Shown: positions 7,974 through 15,616, counted from the stretch's first letter. The stretch: 28,396 nt of DNA from CALGLS01 sp047626155 (GCA_047626155.1 JBLHRR010000061.1:1-28396), one strand, 5' to 3'. Translations and numbers: made by a program. Notes: generated from the letters alone by a model not told the origin.

Positions 7974-8156
7974 AATATTTTATTTGGTGATTTCTCTTTG
8001 GGCCAATATAGCTTGAATGTGGGAATTTTTAGACTTTGGAAATACTTTTCCATGAGGAATCATTTATTTGGCCTTAGGTTAATGGATTCATTCCCCCCAG
8101 AAATAAAGCCTTTTATCTCAAGGTTAAATTAAAAAAGAGAATGATAGTTTTAATTT

Positions 8157-8186
8157 TTGATATTAAATATAAAATTAATATATTTG
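8157..8186 (+). promoter_or_regulatory. Consensus Bacteroidota promoter at head of the kinase-like cluster
   Basis: TTG at 8157-8159 (within a longer TTTTTG), a 19-nt A+T-only spacer, then TATATTTG at 8179-8186. This is a textbook TTG-N19-TAnnTTTG arrangement. A 36-codon ORF begins 20 nt downstream, followed by the 124-aa gene. Confidence 0.72.
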
Positions 8187-8205
8187 TACTGTCTGAAAGT
8201 TGAAA

Positions 8206-8316
8206 ATGAAACACAACAATCTTCCTAATAATCTTTTAGATACCTCTTCTGAATCTGAGCATGTAATAGAAATTATAAGAATACTTATTCATCAAATGAT
8301 TGGCGAACGCCCATAG
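8206..8316 (+). CDS. Small ORF, 36 aa, first in the cluster
   Basis: ATG at 8206 and TAG at 8314-8316. The peptide begins MKHNNLPNNLLDTSS and then has a helical, amphipathic run (HVIEIIRILIHQMIGERP). It sits 20 nt after a strong promoter, has an A-rich leader (gttgaaa), and is 29 nt before the next gene, so it would be the first cistron. The 'NLP..L' opening echoes those of the 124- and 123-aa proteins in the same cluster. It could be a true small protein or a translated leader; there is no homology evidence either way. Confidence 0.45.
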   Translation: MKHNNLPNNLLDTSSESEHVIEIIRILIHQMIGERP

Positions 8317-8345
8317 TTTGTCTGTCGTCTACATGCCCATTACCC

Positions 8346-8720
8346 ATGAACTTTAATTTACCCACATCTCCGATGCTTTCGGCGGCGTATTCTGTTTTAG
8401 ATTCCAAAATTCAGTACATTGAATATCAGGCACAATGCAACTTAGACGATTGCGTTTGTGGTCGGTCGACTAGACCAGGTTCTGCCGCTGATAAGGCCAC
8501 CTCGCTCACCCAAAATTTTGAGTGGATGCTTCAGCAGATCAATACCCGCAACAATGAATTGAAACAGTTGCAGACCATGAAGTACTGGCTCCGCGAAGAA
8601 AACCTAAATAAGGTAAGGGAGTTACTACATGATGACAATTATCTTGAGTACAGTGAAAAGAGCCTTGAAAAACTTCTAAAAAAAGGAGCGCTGGAATTGA
8701 TGCGAATGAAATATATGTAA
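8346..8720 (+). CDS. 124-aa cluster protein, paralogue of 10872-11243
   Basis: A soluble, mainly helical protein. Residues 17-28 (VLDSKIQYIEYQ) and the C-terminal half (QQINTRNNELKQLQ at 63-76; VRELLHDDNYLEYSEKSL at 90-107) match the 123-aa protein encoded at 10872-11243 (ILDSRVQYIEYQ; FELLTDSKYLDYDEQDL). A stretch present only here has three cysteines, C31, C36 and C38, which might bind metal. The repeated QYIEYQ helix and the heptad-like spacing suggest a coiled-coil or dimerisation module. The two paralogues flank a histidine-kinase-like gene and a receiver-like gene, suggesting they act with them. I recognise no named family; the function is unknown. Confidence 0.75.
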   Translation: MNFNLPTSPMLSAAYSVLDSKIQYIEYQAQCNLDDCVCGRSTRPGSAADKATSLTQNFEWMLQQINTRNNELKQLQTMKYWLREENLNKVRELLHDDNYLEYSEKSLEKLLKKGALELMRMKYM

Positions 8721-8936
8721 CAACTCAGCAGTTTGCTATCGGCCATTAGCTTTTGGCTTCCTACGAACAAGTGCAAGTGATTCAACAACTAGGAGCTAGA
8801 GACTGGAGCGTTTGAGAACAACAAAAAATATAAAGGCAGTCCTTTACCGCTACTTTCCCCGTCACGGAATTATACCTTAAATAGTGAAGCCTTTGTAACA
8901 CCGCTTTGTCCTTGTCGTAAGTTGAAGTAATTAAAC

Positions 8937-9054
8937 ATTACACAAAAAATAATTTAGACAAATATACCTCAATAATTTAATTTAAACACTCTCGCTGTGG
9001 TCGTTTTGCTTTAGCTAAAATGTGCAGTGGTTTATCTTAATTTTTCGTTGTTAC
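8937..9054. repeat. Palindromic element, copy b (about 118 bp)
   Basis: Left end ATTACAC plus aaaaaataattt; right end tttttcGTTGTTAC; loop CACTCTCGCTGTG followed by GGTCGTTTTG. The arms are only partly complementary, so this copy looks decayed or structurally looser. Its right end stops 12 nt before the ATG of the kinase-like gene at 9067, so it forms that gene's immediate upstream region. Confidence 0.68.
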
Positions 9055-9066
9055 AGAAAATAGAAC

Positions 9067-9855
9067 ATGCAAAAATCGATTTACTTCCGACAAGAGACCA
9101 AGCGTTTCGAAGATGATTTGGAAGCAAAAATTATAGCCCTTGAAAGGGGAACTTCTGAATTAGACCCATCGAATCTGAATGTGCAAGACATTGTGCAATC
9201 TGCGGCTCAGAATATGCGGACCTCTTTGGTCGTCATTAAGGCTTATTCTAACTTGCTGATGCACTATGATGGGCAGGAAAAAGAAGATGCGTTGTCACAT
9301 ATGAAAGCTTCCGCGCTGAAGATCGAACGGATCATTAATAAAATGATTGAGTTGACCAATGCCCAGAAGGAGCAGATTTTAGATGGGCAAAAAATTGACC
9401 TTGATGACTTGATTGAAGAGGTGAAGAATCATTTGATAGATGATATTGAAGTTGCTCAACCTGTTTTTGAACAATGTTTTGCCGTAAGGAATATTCAGTA
9501 TAATAAATTCAATATATTCAGTTTGCTGTTTTGTGTTTTGCACAATTCATTGACATACCGTAAAGAAAAAGAAGCACTAACAATTCAGCTACGTACTTAT
9601 AGAGACGAGGCATACACCGTTGTGGAAATTGTAGATAATGGTAAAGGTTTTGACTTGCAAAGAAACAAGCATTCCATTTTTAAACCTTTTTCCAAATTGT
9701 CGGTAAGTCAAGGCGGACTAGGTACTGGACTTTATTTGGTGAAAACCATTATTGAAAAAAATGGTGGTCACGTAGAAATAGAAAGTATCCCACGGCAAGG
9801 AACGGTAGTTAGGCTCTTTTTGAAGCCAACTCGCAACAACAACAATTATCAATAA
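9067..9855 (+). CDS. Histidine-kinase-like protein lacking the phospho-acceptor His
   Basis: A 262-aa soluble protein with no sensor or membrane domain. Residues about 38-100 are a HisKA-like dimerisation helix pair, but the H-box reads AAQNMRTSL (46-54), where kinases have 'SHELRTPL'; Gln48 sits in place of the phosphorylated His. The catalytic domain looks intact: N-box Asn160 (VLHNSLTY), G1 box DNGKG at 190-194, F-box FKPF at 205-208, and G2 box GGLGTGLYL at 216-224, close to the HWE/PhoR-type layout. It should therefore bind ATP yet cannot autophosphorylate at the usual place. It may be a pseudokinase scaffold, may phosphorylate another residue, or may act on a partner. The partner candidates are the receiver-like protein downstream and the two paralogues at 8346 and 10872. 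Confidence 0.85.
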   Translation: MQKSIYFRQETKRFEDDLEAKIIALERGTSELDPSNLNVQDIVQSAAQNMRTSLVVIKAYSNLLMHYDGQEKEDALSHMKASALKIERIINKMIELTNAQKEQILDGQKIDLDDLIEEVKNHLIDDIEVAQPVFEQCFAVRNIQYNKFNIFSLLFCVLHNSLTYRKEKEALTIQLRTYRDEAYTVVEIVDNGKGFDLQRNKHSIFKPFSKLSVSQGGLGTGLYLVKTIIEKNGGHVEIESIPRQGTVVRLFLKPTRNNNNYQ

Positions 9856-9965
9856 ATACTTACTTCTCTCCTCTTATTTCCCCCAACAATAAACACATCG
9901 CGGCAAAGCCGTACTAATTCATTCAGTGGATAGCTTTCTGGTAATGGAGCTCAGGGTCAATAACT

Positions 9966-10086
9966 GTCGGTTTGAGTGGAAACGATTTGAGCTAACTGAT
10001 TTTTTTAAAAAAAAACTTTGATATAGCTTGCTATGTCAACACTTCTTTTAATCAGTTAGCTCAAATATTTCGAACTCAAATCGGAC
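9966..10086. repeat. Long stem-loop, different loop type (121 bp)
   Basis: TTTGAGCTAACTGATT (9986-10001) pairs perfectly with AATCAGTTAGCTCAAA (10050-10065). An outer pair, GTCGGTTTGAGT (9966-9977) with ACTCAAATCGGAC (10074-10086), is nearly complete. The loop holds a small hairpin gatatagc/ctatgtc. The overall length equals that of the palindrome family, but the ends and the GGTCGTT loop are absent. It lies between the kinase-like and receiver-like genes and could terminate or process a shared transcript. Confidence 0.65.
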
Positions 10087-10182
10087 ATTTATTTCTCCTT
10101 ACATCCCCAAGCTATGCATTTTTGTCTGTTTTGGCCTGCCCTACATTATAGTCATCTCCCTTGAAATAAATGAAATAATATC

Positions 10183-10587
10183 ATGATCCCAACAATTAAA
10201 ATGCTATTCGTAGGCGCTCCAAGTAAAGCGACTATTCAAAATCAATTATTACTCCTTTCCAATAGACTACCGATACAGGGCCATTTTGTGGAAACCTCCA
10301 TGAAGGCAATGGCCTATTTGCGCAATTGTAATCTGATGACTTTTCCTGATGTCCTTATCTTGGATGAAGACCTGGGCACAAATACATTGGATGGTTTCTT
10401 TAAAGCCTATCGCCAAGAGTTTTATGTCACGCAGATGGATAGCCTTCTTTACATCGGTAGCGCAGCTGCTGCTGAAAAGAAAAGGACCGATACTCACCTA
10501 TTAATAACCGGATTCTTGTGTAAACCACTTAATAAAGCGGTTTTTTTAAAAGAAATATATCCTATGATTTCTTTCACGATGGTCTGA
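10183..10587 (+). CDS. Degenerate single-domain receiver-like protein
   Basis: A 134-aa protein with the alternating pattern of a CheY-like fold. FPDVLILDEDLGTNTLDGF (54-72) aligns with the beta-3 phospho-acceptor region, with Asp61 in the acceptor position. GFLCKPLNKAVFLKEI (110-125) matches the beta-5/alpha-5 region with the conserved Lys114-Pro115. However, the first strand reads MLFVGAPSKAT (7-17), where active receivers have two acidic residues that bind magnesium, so phosphorylation is doubtful. No output domain is attached. It lies 327 nt after the kinase-like gene on the same strand. Together they suggest a signalling pair that has lost, or replaced, classical phosphotransfer. The fold assignment is inference from motifs. 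Confidence 0.7.
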   Translation: MIPTIKMLFVGAPSKATIQNQLLLLSNRLPIQGHFVETSMKAMAYLRNCNLMTFPDVLILDEDLGTNTLDGFFKAYRQEFYVTQMDSLLYIGSAAAAEKKRTDTHLLITGFLCKPLNKAVFLKEIYPMISFTMV

Positions 10588-10807
10588 TTTTAATTAATTG
10601 ATAGTTAGCGATTTATGATGTTTATCGGTAAGAAGTATACTTGTCCGATGCATGCTAGTGGGAGAGGCTTAGGTAAATAATGTTAGTAAATGCTTGTTAA
10701 TGTGTAAAACATATTCTAATATTGTATAATGTATTGATGTACTTGACAGTACGACTTTGTCAAAACAAATCATTCCAAAAACCTGCTTTAACCATTTACT
10801 TACAAAT

Positions 10808-10836
10808 GAAATTTATCTGAAATTCAGATAAATTTC
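10808..10836. promoter_or_regulatory. Perfect 14+1+14 palindrome upstream of 123-aa gene
   Basis: GAAATTTATCTGAA at 10808-10821 is the exact reverse complement of TTCAGATAAATTTC at 10823-10836, with one base between. The palindrome ends 35 nt before the ATG at 10872. The near-zero loop suits a dimeric protein-binding operator better than an RNA hairpin. Confidence 0.6.
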
Positions 10837-10871
10837 AGCGACATTCGGTTACAAATACACACTACTAAAGC

Positions 10872-11243
10872 ATGGATAACCTACCCTCGAGGTCATTGTT
10901 TAATGACGTCTTTCAAATATTGGATTCTAGGGTCCAATATATAGAATATCAATTGAGTAAATTGTCTAGGCAATCGCTCCTTTCCAGTCAGAATAATACG
11001 CTTACTGAATCAAGCTTGTTTTCCATCGAAATTACTTTCAAGCAAATTGAGTTGCATAACCGCTCTCTGAAATTGCTGATTTTACTTCGCAGTCGTCTCA
11101 ATGTTTTGAATGCTCCAGTTATTTTTGAGTTGTTGACCGACAGCAAATATCTGGATTACGATGAACAAGATTTGCGAATGGAGTTAGCAGAAGAAGATTC
11201 CAAATCTGTTTTGGTAACACAACGGGTGGAAGCGAACCGATGA
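10872..11243 (+). CDS. 123-aa cluster protein, paralogue of 8346-8720
   Basis: A soluble helical protein. Residues 16-27 (ILDSRVQYIEYQ) and 85-101 (FELLTDSKYLDYDEQDL) match the 124-aa protein at 8346. The middle (FKQIELHNRSLKLLILLRSR, 56-75) corresponds to the paralogue's QQINTRNNELKQLQ region. The cysteine cluster of the paralogue is absent. It has its own upstream region with a perfect 29-bp palindrome, so it may be regulated separately from the rest. It closes the cluster; no further gene follows for 800 nt. The function is unknown, but the duplication around a kinase-like and a receiver-like gene suggests a shared role. Confidence 0.75.
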   Translation: MDNLPSRSLFNDVFQILDSRVQYIEYQLSKLSRQSLLSSQNNTLTESSLFSIEITFKQIELHNRSLKLLILLRSRLNVLNAPVIFELLTDSKYLDYDEQDLRMELAEEDSKSVLVTQRVEANR

Positions 11244-11303
11244 TGATAAATCAAAGCCTAGCATCCTCAATAAAAGGAAACTCTTTATTTTGGAATAAAC
11301 GCT

Positions 11304-11423
11304 ATTATACAAAAAATAATTTCCCGATTTCTTTGGTGGAAACGATTATATAAACCACCCTCCCTTTGGTCGTTTTGATTTACATAATCGTTTCCAAACC
11401 GGGATTTAACTTTTTGTTGTTAC
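11304..11423. repeat. Palindromic element, copy c (120 bp)
   Basis: Left end ATTATAC plus aaaaaataattt; right end GTTGTTAC. The arms are CCCGATTT and GGAAACGATTAT on the left, with ATAATCGTTTCC and AACCGGG on the right. The loop is CCACCCTCCCTTTGG then TCGTTTTG. It is nearly identical in arms to copies d and e. Confidence 0.72.
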
Positions 11424-11528
11424 TAGGGTTTTTTCAAACCAATCAAACTGTCTTCAAAAAGTATTTCATTAGATTTTATGCTGAAATATTTTGTACAGAA
11501 ATCAAATAGATAATTTTTGTCAGAACGA

Positions 11529-11575
11529 AGCTCTTTTTTGAGTTCGTAGCCTTAGCTACGGGCGAACAAAAAGCT
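11529..11575. repeat. Hairpin repeat within the 11244-12050 gap
   Basis: agctc-T-run-gagttcgtagc pairs with gctacgggcgaacaaaaagct around the loop 'ctta'. It is a strong but GC-moderate stem with no coding potential, probably part of a dispersed intergenic repeat. Confidence 0.5.
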
Positions 11576-11706
11576 GAAGTGCTGGCGAGAATTAGCATTT
11601 GAGGACATACAAACTATTTTGGAATAAAGTCTATTATAGAGGTAGATTCGTATCTCGCTCGAAATACAAAAGAGGAGAAATCGTCATCTTCCCTCGACTC
11701 ACTCCT

Positions 11707-11830
11707 ACCCGTTCGACAAGCTCAGGGTAAACTCTGCTCGCTCGGGGTGACAGGAAATTTGTTCCCTTCATTTTTCCTTAGCTCGTTCCTGTGTCATTTC
11801 AAGCATTCTACCCTGAGCTTGTCGGATGGG
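11707..11830. repeat. Inverted 'cgacaagctcaggg' dispersed repeat
   Basis: acccgttcgacaagctcagg (from 11707) and its approximate inverse taccctgagcttgtcggatg (from 11809) flank about 80 nt containing 'ctcgctcggggtgaca'. Sequences of this kind are scattered between genes in many bacterial genomes. It occupies the gap before the lipoprotein gene. No gene is supported between 11244 and 12050. Confidence 0.6.
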
Positions 11831-12050
11831 CAACGCGTCAAAAGGATGAGGATATTCTACTTGCCATTCCGAACGACTATCGCGAGTCAAGGAGCCAATG
11901 GCTTGATTGTTGTTTTTTCCAATTCAACTAACACACCTCACCCATTATTACTAACCTTTATTAATCTTGTTTTTGTTCCAAAATCAAAAGCAGCGTTAGC
12001 TTTATTATTGCGGCTTCTTGCTCGCTAGTGAAATATTAAATTACCTTACT

Positions 12051-13589
12051 ATGAGAACGAATTTACTAAAACAAGGCCTCGGTCTGTTTTTTCTTTTAAG
12101 CCTTTTAGTCACATCCTGCAAAAAATATCAGGACTTCGAGCCCATCGAGGGAGTTGACTATAATGGTGAGATGGCGGTCCCGCTCGTCTACGGCTCTCTT
12201 ACATTACAAGACATTTTAGATGACAGCGACTTTGAGGATGATTTGTCTTCACTGGTCATTAATGACGATGGGTCTATGACGCTGGTTTATGAAAATAGTC
12301 AGATCACCCAGCGTGTTGCGGATCTATATGATACGCTTCCGAACTTTCCATTAGTGATTCCTGAAAATTCTTTTGAAATCGAAGTCGAATTATTCGATGA
12401 TTTGAAAGTAGACGAGATGCGATTAAATGAGGGAAGTCTTTCTTTCTTTATGCAATCACCCTTCATGGAAAATGTGGATGTACTGATTACGCTACCGAAT
12501 TTGACAAAAGACGGTGCAGTATTCAATGTCACGCAAACTATATTTTATGATGGCAGTGCTCCGGCAGAAGCAACGATTGACCCAATTGATATGACGGGCT
12601 ACACCCTTTCATTGACGGATAACAAGATGCAGTTGTATTACCAGGCGGTTACGGCGAGTGGAAATAATGTAGAAATTCTACCCATTGTAGGACAAGCAGA
12701 GGGCTGGGCTTATGATTACATCAAAGGAAGCTGGGATACGGATACTATTGAAATTTCAAAAGATACTTTGAACATCGAACTTTACGATGACTGGGTAGGT
12801 GGCAACTTGACCTTTGCTGATCCGAAGCTGTCTTTAGTGGTGAATAATTCTTTTGGTTTTCCAACTACAGCGAACTTAGGCGAATTGCGAGTGATTACAA
12901 ATACCGGTGAAAGTATATTGTTAGAAAGTACTGATTTAGATAATGGTGTTGCGCTAAATTATCCTTCCTTAATGGAAGAAGGTGTCTCGAAGGAAACGAC
13001 ATTTGAGCTGAATTCAAGTAATTCTAATATCGCGGATATTCTCAACGCAAAGCCAAGTCAAATTGTATACGATGTTTCTGTAATCATAAACCCAGAAAGT
13101 AATGGATCGACTACTGGCTTTATGACAGAAGATAGTGAATTGGATTTTGCTTTCAAGACAGAGTTGCCGATATATGGAACTGCTTCTGGTTTTGAAATCG
13201 AAGAATCTATGGATATGGATTTAGAGGACTTGGATAACGTGGAGGCCATCGAATTTAAAGTCATTGTAGATAATGGAATGCCTATAGAGGCAGATCTTCA
13301 ATTGTACTTCTTGGATGAAGCAGATAATAAAATAGATTCCATGTACACCGATTTTCAACAGCTTGTCGCAAGCGCCGATATTGATGGCAATGGCTTGGTG
13401 ACCGGAACAAAGCAAACGATCAGTCTTGTCAATTTTGATGAGGCCAGAGTTGCTCAGATTAAGAACAGTAAGAAGATGTTGATCGGAGCAAGACTCTCTA
13501 CATCAAATGAAGGAAACACATCTGTTCGGATTTTGACGAGCCATGAAATAGGAGTTAAAGTTGGGATGAAGGTTAAATTGAAAGAGTAA
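12051..13589 (+). CDS. Large secreted lipoprotein, beta-rich, unknown role
   Basis: A 512-aa protein starting MRTNLLKQGLGLFFLLSLLV, with a lipobox LVTSC ending at Cys23, so it should be an acylated envelope lipoprotein. The start at 12051 is chosen because it places the signal peptide at the N-terminus. The rest alternates short hydrophobic strands with acidic loops (for example LQDILDDSDFEDDLSSL), typical of extracellular beta-sandwich proteins and possibly calcium-binding. It lies 112 nt upstream of a DUF5723-type outer-membrane protein on the same strand. Such lipoprotein/barrel pairs are common in Bacteroidota and suggest a joint surface complex. I recognise no enzyme motif. Confidence 0.8.
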   Translation: MRTNLLKQGLGLFFLLSLLVTSCKKYQDFEPIEGVDYNGEMAVPLVYGSLTLQDILDDSDFEDDLSSLVINDDGSMTLVYENSQITQRVADLYDTLPNFPLVIPENSFEIEVELFDDLKVDEMRLNEGSLSFFMQSPFMENVDVLITLPNLTKDGAVFNVTQTIFYDGSAPAEATIDPIDMTGYTLSLTDNKMQLYYQAVTASGNNVEILPIVGQAEGWAYDYIKGSWDTDTIEISKDTLNIELYDDWVGGNLTFADPKLSLVVNNSFGFPTTANLGELRVITNTGESILLESTDLDNGVALNYPSLMEEGVSKETTFELNSSNSNIADILNAKPSQIVYDVSVIINPESNGSTTGFMTEDSELDFAFKTELPIYGTASGFEIEESMDMDLEDLDNVEAIEFKVIVDNGMPIEADLQLYFLDEADNKIDSMYTDFQQLVASADIDGNGLVTGTKQTISLVNFDEARVAQIKNSKKMLIGARLSTSNEGNTSVRILTSHEIGVKVGMKVKLKE

Positions 13590-13630
13590 TGTGAATGTAT
13601 TGTTATTCACAGGCGTGGATGATTCGGGGA

Positions 13631-13638
13631 TACATTTG
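13631..13638 (+). promoter_or_regulatory. Possible -7 box before the DUF5723 gene
   Basis: TACATTTG followed by C lies 64 nt upstream of the ATG at 13702. The nearest TTG is 28 nt upstream, beyond normal spacing, so a separate promoter is only possible. A hairpin gtgaat/attcac sits at 13591-13610. Confidence 0.3.
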
Positions 13639-13701
13639 CTAAAACTTTTAAAGTTTAGTAAACGTCCAAAAGCCTACTTAATACAACAAAAAAAATAAAA
13701 A

Positions 13702-15060
13702 ATGTTAAAGCAATATATATTAATTACCGGGCTGCTTTGTTGCCAGCTATTGACGGTGGAAGCTCAGGAAATGAGTTTGTATTTTATGAATGGGATTGCG
13801 CAAAGCACAGATGTGAATCCTTCTTTTATGCCGGATCGGAAAACCATTTATTCCTTTCCTGAAATTTATGGAGGCGTCAGTAATTCCATTGGATCGTATA
13901 ATGGAATGATCATGAAGAACGCAGAGGGGACAACTGTCTTAAATACGGCGGCACTTCTTTCTAACGCCAAAGACCACAACTTTGTCAGACAAAATTTAGG
14001 ATTGACCACTTTTAGATCCATGTATGGCAAAGAAAGATGGCGTGCATCGGTAACTCATTCGATAAAGCAAAACACACTCTTTGCTTATCCAAAAGGATTG
14101 GTGAATTTGTTAGCAAATGGAAATGCGGCATACTTGGATGAGACCTTACAAATTGGACCTGATGTAGAGCTAAACCTATATAGTGAAACCGCTTTTGGCT
14201 TTATGATGAGAATTAGTAAGGTTACTGTTGGAGGAAGGATAAAATTGTTAAGTGGTTTGGCCAATGTATCAACCAGTAAAACCGATGCTAAAGTAACTAC
14301 TGACTCAGAATATTACCAATTGGCGGTAGAAGCGGATTATCAAATTAATGCCGGCGGTATGTTTAGCGTAGCAGGGCTGGTGGACGATAGAGATGTAGAA
14401 GTTAACTTTGAAGATGAAGATTTATCTTTTGGCAGACTCTTTAAGGCTCCTAATTTGGGACTTGATCTTGGCGCGAATATAGTATTGCTGAATGATAAAT
14501 TAATGCTCTCTGCCAGTATCATTGATCTAGGAAGAATCAAGTGGAAAAACAATGCGAAGAATTATACGGCAAAAGGAACTTATGATTTCTCAGGAGTAGA
14601 TCTCAACGATGCTCTTGATGGTGGAGATGCCGGAGAAGGTTTGTTAGATAGTTTAGAAAATGCTTTTGATTTTGTAGAATCAGGAAATTCATATTCGACT
14701 ATGCTTCCGACAAAGATATACCTAAGTGCGCGATATAAAGCGCATCGGTTTTTATCTCTAGGTGTGTTGTCATACTTGGAAACTTATCGAGGAGAGATTT
14801 ATAACGGACTTGCCATAGATGCTACTACACATTTGGGAAAGATTGTTGACTTCGGTCTGACGGGTTCTTATGTTTACAGAAGTCCGAATCTGGGCGCGCA
14901 TCTGGCTTTGAAATTTGGTCCATTCCAAATCATTGCTGCTAGTGATAATCTATTGGCTTTGATAGACCCAACTAATCACCAGCATACGACTGCTCGTTTT
15001 GGGATGAATCTGGCTTTTGGAAAGAAGTATGTGGGGGATTCGCCGAATCCGGTGGATTGA
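13702..15060 (+). CDS. DUF5723-family outer-membrane protein
   Basis: A 452-aa protein with a Sec signal peptide (MLKQYILITGLLCCQLLTVEAQE). The mature start, LYFMNGIAQSTDVNPSFMPD, matches the 'lyfm.....q....NPa..pd' opening of DUF5723 proteins. Alternating aromatic and glycine residues and repeated amphipathic strands (TAFGFMMRISKVTVGGRIKL; LSASIIDLGRIKW; GLTGSYVYRSPNLGAHLALKF) indicate a beta-barrel of the PorP/SprF or FadL-like kind. The exact function of the family is unknown. It follows the lipoprotein gene and ends before a strong terminator, so the two probably form a unit. Confidence 0.85.
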   Translation: MLKQYILITGLLCCQLLTVEAQEMSLYFMNGIAQSTDVNPSFMPDRKTIYSFPEIYGGVSNSIGSYNGMIMKNAEGTTVLNTAALLSNAKDHNFVRQNLGLTTFRSMYGKERWRASVTHSIKQNTLFAYPKGLVNLLANGNAAYLDETLQIGPDVELNLYSETAFGFMMRISKVTVGGRIKLLSGLANVSTSKTDAKVTTDSEYYQLAVEADYQINAGGMFSVAGLVDDRDVEVNFEDEDLSFGRLFKAPNLGLDLGANIVLLNDKLMLSASIIDLGRIKWKNNAKNYTAKGTYDFSGVDLNDALDGGDAGEGLLDSLENAFDFVESGNSYSTMLPTKIYLSARYKAHRFLSLGVLSYLETYRGEIYNGLAIDATTHLGKIVDFGLTGSYVYRSPNLGAHLALKFGPFQIIAASDNLLALIDPTNHQHTTARFGMNLAFGKKYVGDSPNPVD

Positions 15061-15131
15061 TGATAATCTTAGAAACGGAAAGAATGCCGAAGTAATCTGA
15101 ATTTTGGCGGAAACGAAGTCTTAATAAAAAA

Positions 15132-15180
15132 AGCCCTTAGGAAGAAATGCTATTTTCTCTTCTAAGGGCTTTCTATTTTT
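15132..15180 (+). terminator. Intrinsic terminator after the DUF5723 gene
   Basis: AGCCCTTAG (15132-15140) pairs perfectly with CTAAGGGCT (15162-15170), with extra AGAA/TTCT pairing inside, then a T-rich tail (ttctattttt). Seven As precede the stem, so it could work in both directions. Confidence 0.8.
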
Positions 15181-15360
15181 GGTGAAATGCTGATATCGCG
15201 GATGTTCAATTTTTTGAGATTTTCGACCTTCCAATAATCCATAGCAACCACTAAGCCCAAAACCACTACCATTCTCTAAAAATACCTTGTCTACCTCCAC
15301 CCATTGTAACAACTTTGCGCACCTCCCGTAAACAGAGAGGTAATAACATCAAAGGAACCT

Positions 15361-15398
15361 TGGATAGCTTTCTGTTCTAAAAAAGGAAGAGCTATCCA
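15361..15398 (+). other. Hairpin within the 15181-15649 gap
   Basis: TGGATAGC (15361-15368) pairs with GCTATCCA (15391-15398), with further ttc/gga contacts. It lies between two terminator-like structures and might be part of a small transcript. No frame in this gap is convincingly coding. Confidence 0.4.
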
Positions 15399-15448
15399 TC
15401 AAAATTCCTGCACCAACACGTATTAGTTTAGAGATTCAATATATTAAG

Positions 15449-15486
15449 GTACAATTCTCGAATGAGAGAGTTGTACTCTTTTTTTT
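15449..15486 (+). terminator. Orphan plus-strand intrinsic terminator
   Basis: An 11-bp stem GTACAATTCTC (15449-15459), pairing with GAGAGTTGTAC through one G-T wobble, is followed by a run of eight or nine Ts. No plus-strand gene lies between it and the terminator at 15132-15180, so it ends either read-through or an unannotated RNA. Confidence 0.6.
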
Positions 15487-15520
15487 GATATTTGGTAGAG
15501 AATTACGAGGAAGGCCTTTT

Positions 15521-15616
15521 ACAATCTCAACTACAATTTCAACCGCAACTTCAACACACTCGGTTCGCGTATTAAGGGAATTGAAGTTGAGATTGAGGTT
15601 GCTCTTGAAGTTGAAA
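15521..15616. repeat. Imperfect inverted 'gaagttgag' repeat
   Basis: The left arm (15521-15554, acaatctcaactacaatttc...) and the right arm (15580-15616, ttgaagttgagattgaggtt...) are imperfect reverse complements made of caactt/aagttg units. It is non-coding, next to the stop codon of the symporter gene, and may serve as its 3' structure. Confidence 0.55.

Larger units (their letters stand above)
11287..11638 (+). repeat. 23-bp direct repeats flanking a repeat-rich block
   Basis: attttggaataaa-cg-ctattata (11287-11309) recurs as attttggaataaa-gt-ctattata (11616-11638), with 21 of 23 bases identical. The first copy runs straight into the left end of palindromic element c. The block between holds that element and a hairpin at 11529-11575. 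Confidence 0.6.

Noticed and set aside
11747..12028. 93-aa ORF before the lipoprotein gene
   Set aside because: It runs through a dispersed 'ccctgagcttgtcgga' repeat and has no protein-like composition.
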